From the NCBI RefSeq assembly GCF_024648885.1, contig NZ_JANBBF010000012.1:1-64000 (forward strand): a stretch of 64,000 bases of DNA, read 5' to 3'. Shown here one piece after another: positions 62,829 to 64,000 of the stretch (the stretch's first letter is position 1; every line of letters begins with the position of its first letter). The notes under the pieces were generated by a model. That model was not told the DNA's origin, did not search any database, and saw only the letters and a list, made by a program, of their open reading frames with translations. This stretch comes from Prauserella salsuginis (lineage in GTDB: Bacteria > Actinomycetota > Actinomycetes > Mycobacteriales > Pseudonocardiaceae). A program made the position numbers and the translations under genes.

Positions 62829-64000
62829 TCAGCTGTGCATGCGCATGGTGACCGCACGCGGATTGGTGAAGAACTCGCGGGAGTACTGGCCGCCCTCACG
62901 TCCGACGCCGCTGGCACCCTCGCCGCCGAAAGGCAGTCGCAGGTCCCGCTCGAAGAAGCAGTTGAGCCACACCATGCCGGCCTTCCACTGGGCCGCGAGC
63001 CGGTGGGCGCGGTCGAGGTTCTGCGTGCACAGGATTCCCGCCAGGCCGTAGGGACTGTCGTTGGCGATGGCCAGCGCTTCCTCCTCCGTGTCGAAGGGGA
63101 TCACCGTTTCCACCGGCCCGAAGATCTCCTCTCGCGCCGTCCGGGTTTCGTTGGTGAGGCCCGTGATTACGGTCGGGGAGTAGTAGAACCCATTGGCGAG
63201 GGCATCATCGGTGAGCCGCGCACCCCCAGTGATGATCTTGCCGCCTTCGGTCTGCGCCAGCTCGACGTAGCCGTGGACCTTGTCCAGGTGCGGCCCCTCG
63301 ATGAGCGGGCCGAGGTTGGTGTCCGGCTCCTTCGGGTCGCCCACCTTGAGCGCCTGTGCCTTCTCGGTGAACCGCGCGAGGAAGTCGTCGAGGATGCCTC
63401 GCTGGACGAGCAGCCGCGATCCGGCGAGGCACACCTGACCGCTGCCGGCGAAGACCCCCTTGATCGCGACATCGGTGGCGACCTCGATGTCGGCGTCGTC
63501 GAAGACGACGTTGGCCGACTTCCCGCCCAGTTCAGCTGACACGGGCGTGAGGTTCGCAGCGGCCGCCGCAAGGATCTTGCGGCCTGTCGTCGTCGAGCCG
63601 GTGAAGGTGATCCGGTCGACCCGCGGATCCGCGGTGAGGGGACCGGCCACCTCGTCGCCACCGTAGCCCTGGACGACGTTGAGCACGCCTTCCGGAAGAC
63701 CGGCCTCGAGCGCGAGCTCGGCGAAGCGGGCCGCCGACAGCGGCGTCTGCGGCGCCGGTTTGAGCACGACGGTGTTGCCGAAGGCCAGTGCAGGCGCGAA
63801 CTTCCACGACGCCAGCATCAGCGGCGCATTCCACGGGCTGATCGCCGAGACGACGCCGGCGGGTGGCGTCAGCACGTACGACAGCAGGGACCCGTCGGGG
63901 TAGGCCTCGTTGGGTGCCATGGCCGCGTAATCGGCGAAGAACCGCAGGTTGTGCGCCACCCGGGGTGTCTCCGCGTGCAGCATGTGGTTGAGGACCTTGC
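62829..64000 (-). CDS. 2-hydroxymuconic-semialdehyde-type aldehyde dehydrogenase (5' end outside window)
   Basis: At least 390 residues of an NAD-dependent aldehyde dehydrogenase are present; the N-terminus lies beyond base 64000. It has GVVSAISPWNAPLMLASWKFAPALAFGNTVVLKPAPQTPLSA, FTGSTTTGRKI, ELGGKSANVVFDDAD (catalytic Glu), GQVCLAGSRLLVQ (nucleophile Cys), EEIFGPVETVIPF and the SREFFTNPRAVTMRMHS end of the 2-hydroxymuconic-semialdehyde group. It would oxidise the ring-cleavage product to 4-oxalocrotonate, the substrate of the tautomerase. It is on the opposite strand to that operon. Confidence 0.88.
   Translation of the reverse strand, partial: KVLNHMLHAETPRVAHNLRFFADYAAMAPNEAYPDGSLLSYVLTPPAGVVSAISPWNAPLMLASWKFAPALAFGNTVVLKPAPQTPLSAARFAELALEAGLPEGVLNVVQGYGGDEVAGPLTADPRVDRITFTGSTTTGRKILAAAAANLTPVSAELGGKSANVVFDDADIEVATDVAIKGVFAGSGQVCLAGSRLLVQRGILDDFLARFTEKAQALKVGDPKEPDTNLGPLIEGPHLDKVHGYVELAQTEGGKIITGGARLTDDALANGFYYSPTVITGLTNETRTAREEIFGPVETVIPFDTEEEALAIANDSPYGLAGILCTQNLDRAHRLAAQWKAGMVWLNCFFERDLRLPFGGEGASGVGREGGQYSREFFTNPRAVTMRMHS

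Overview
The window is high-GC DNA from a filamentous actinomycete. GTG and TTG starts are common, and there are actinobacterial hallmarks: an Rv2202c-type adenosine kinase, a WhiB-like protein, a TraB/FtsK conjugative translocase and several P450s. A Pseudonocardiaceae host (Amycolatopsis, Saccharopolyspora or a relative) is my inference; nothing here names the species.

Region 1 (1-8.0 kb) is a compact activated-methyl cycle: the metK end, adenosine kinase, metH, a SAH riboswitch, ahcY and a short metF-like reductase. Together they make SAM, recycle SAH to homocysteine and adenosine, phosphorylate the adenosine and remethylate homocysteine. Region 2 (8.0-15.3 kb) is ordinary chromosome: a possible split-barrel protein, a DivIVA-like coiled-coil protein, a conserved SCO5389-like protein, a luciferase-like oxidoreductase, a P450, a MoaD-like carrier coupled to an Asp-box propeller protein, and a SelW-like protein, ending in a CAU-anticodon tRNA.

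Region 3 (15.3-37.3 kb) is an integrated actinomycete element. A tyrosine integrase follows the tRNA. The transfer and regulatory module (Nudix protein, two XRE/TPR regulators, an XRE protein, an excisionase-like protein, WhiB-like protein, two membrane proteins, TraB, zinc-type small proteins) lies at 28.9-37.2 kb. Between them is cargo: two decayed recombinases, a five-gene amino-acid operon (XRE-cupin, B3/B4 editing-like domain, PLP transsulfuration enzyme, DapA-type lyase, MFS exporter), a membrane-anchored CoiA-like nuclease, and large hypotheticals broken by a G-tract frameshift and by an in-frame amber codon. I found no replication gene and no second attachment site.

Region 4 (37.8-51.9 kb) holds two neighbouring catabolic clusters, each with its own 2-hydroxycarboxylate (2HCT) transporter. 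Cluster A is IclR, CaiB-type CoA-transferase, HMG-CoA-lyase-like enzyme, 2HCT and gamma-carbonic-anhydrase-like protein. Cluster B is GntR, LeuC/LeuD-like isomerase, RraA-type aldolase, indolepyruvate:ferredoxin oxidoreductase and 2HCT. A rearranged IS256 remnant separates them. Cluster B reads as an unassigned route: import of a hydroxy acid, isomerisation, aldol cleavage, then oxidative decarboxylation of the keto acid.

Region 5 (51.9-53.4 kb) is transposase and regulator debris. Region 6 (53.4-64 kb) is an aromatic-degradation cluster: AraC and IclR regulators, a 2-keto-4-pentenoate hydratase, 4-oxalocrotonate decarboxylase and tautomerase, an acyl-CoA dehydrogenase, a P450 with its ferredoxin and reductase, a decayed second reductase, and a 2-hydroxymuconic-semialdehyde-type dehydrogenase that runs off the end. 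This is the oxalocrotonate branch of catechol meta-cleavage without the ring-cleaving enzyme, which may lie beyond 64 kb.
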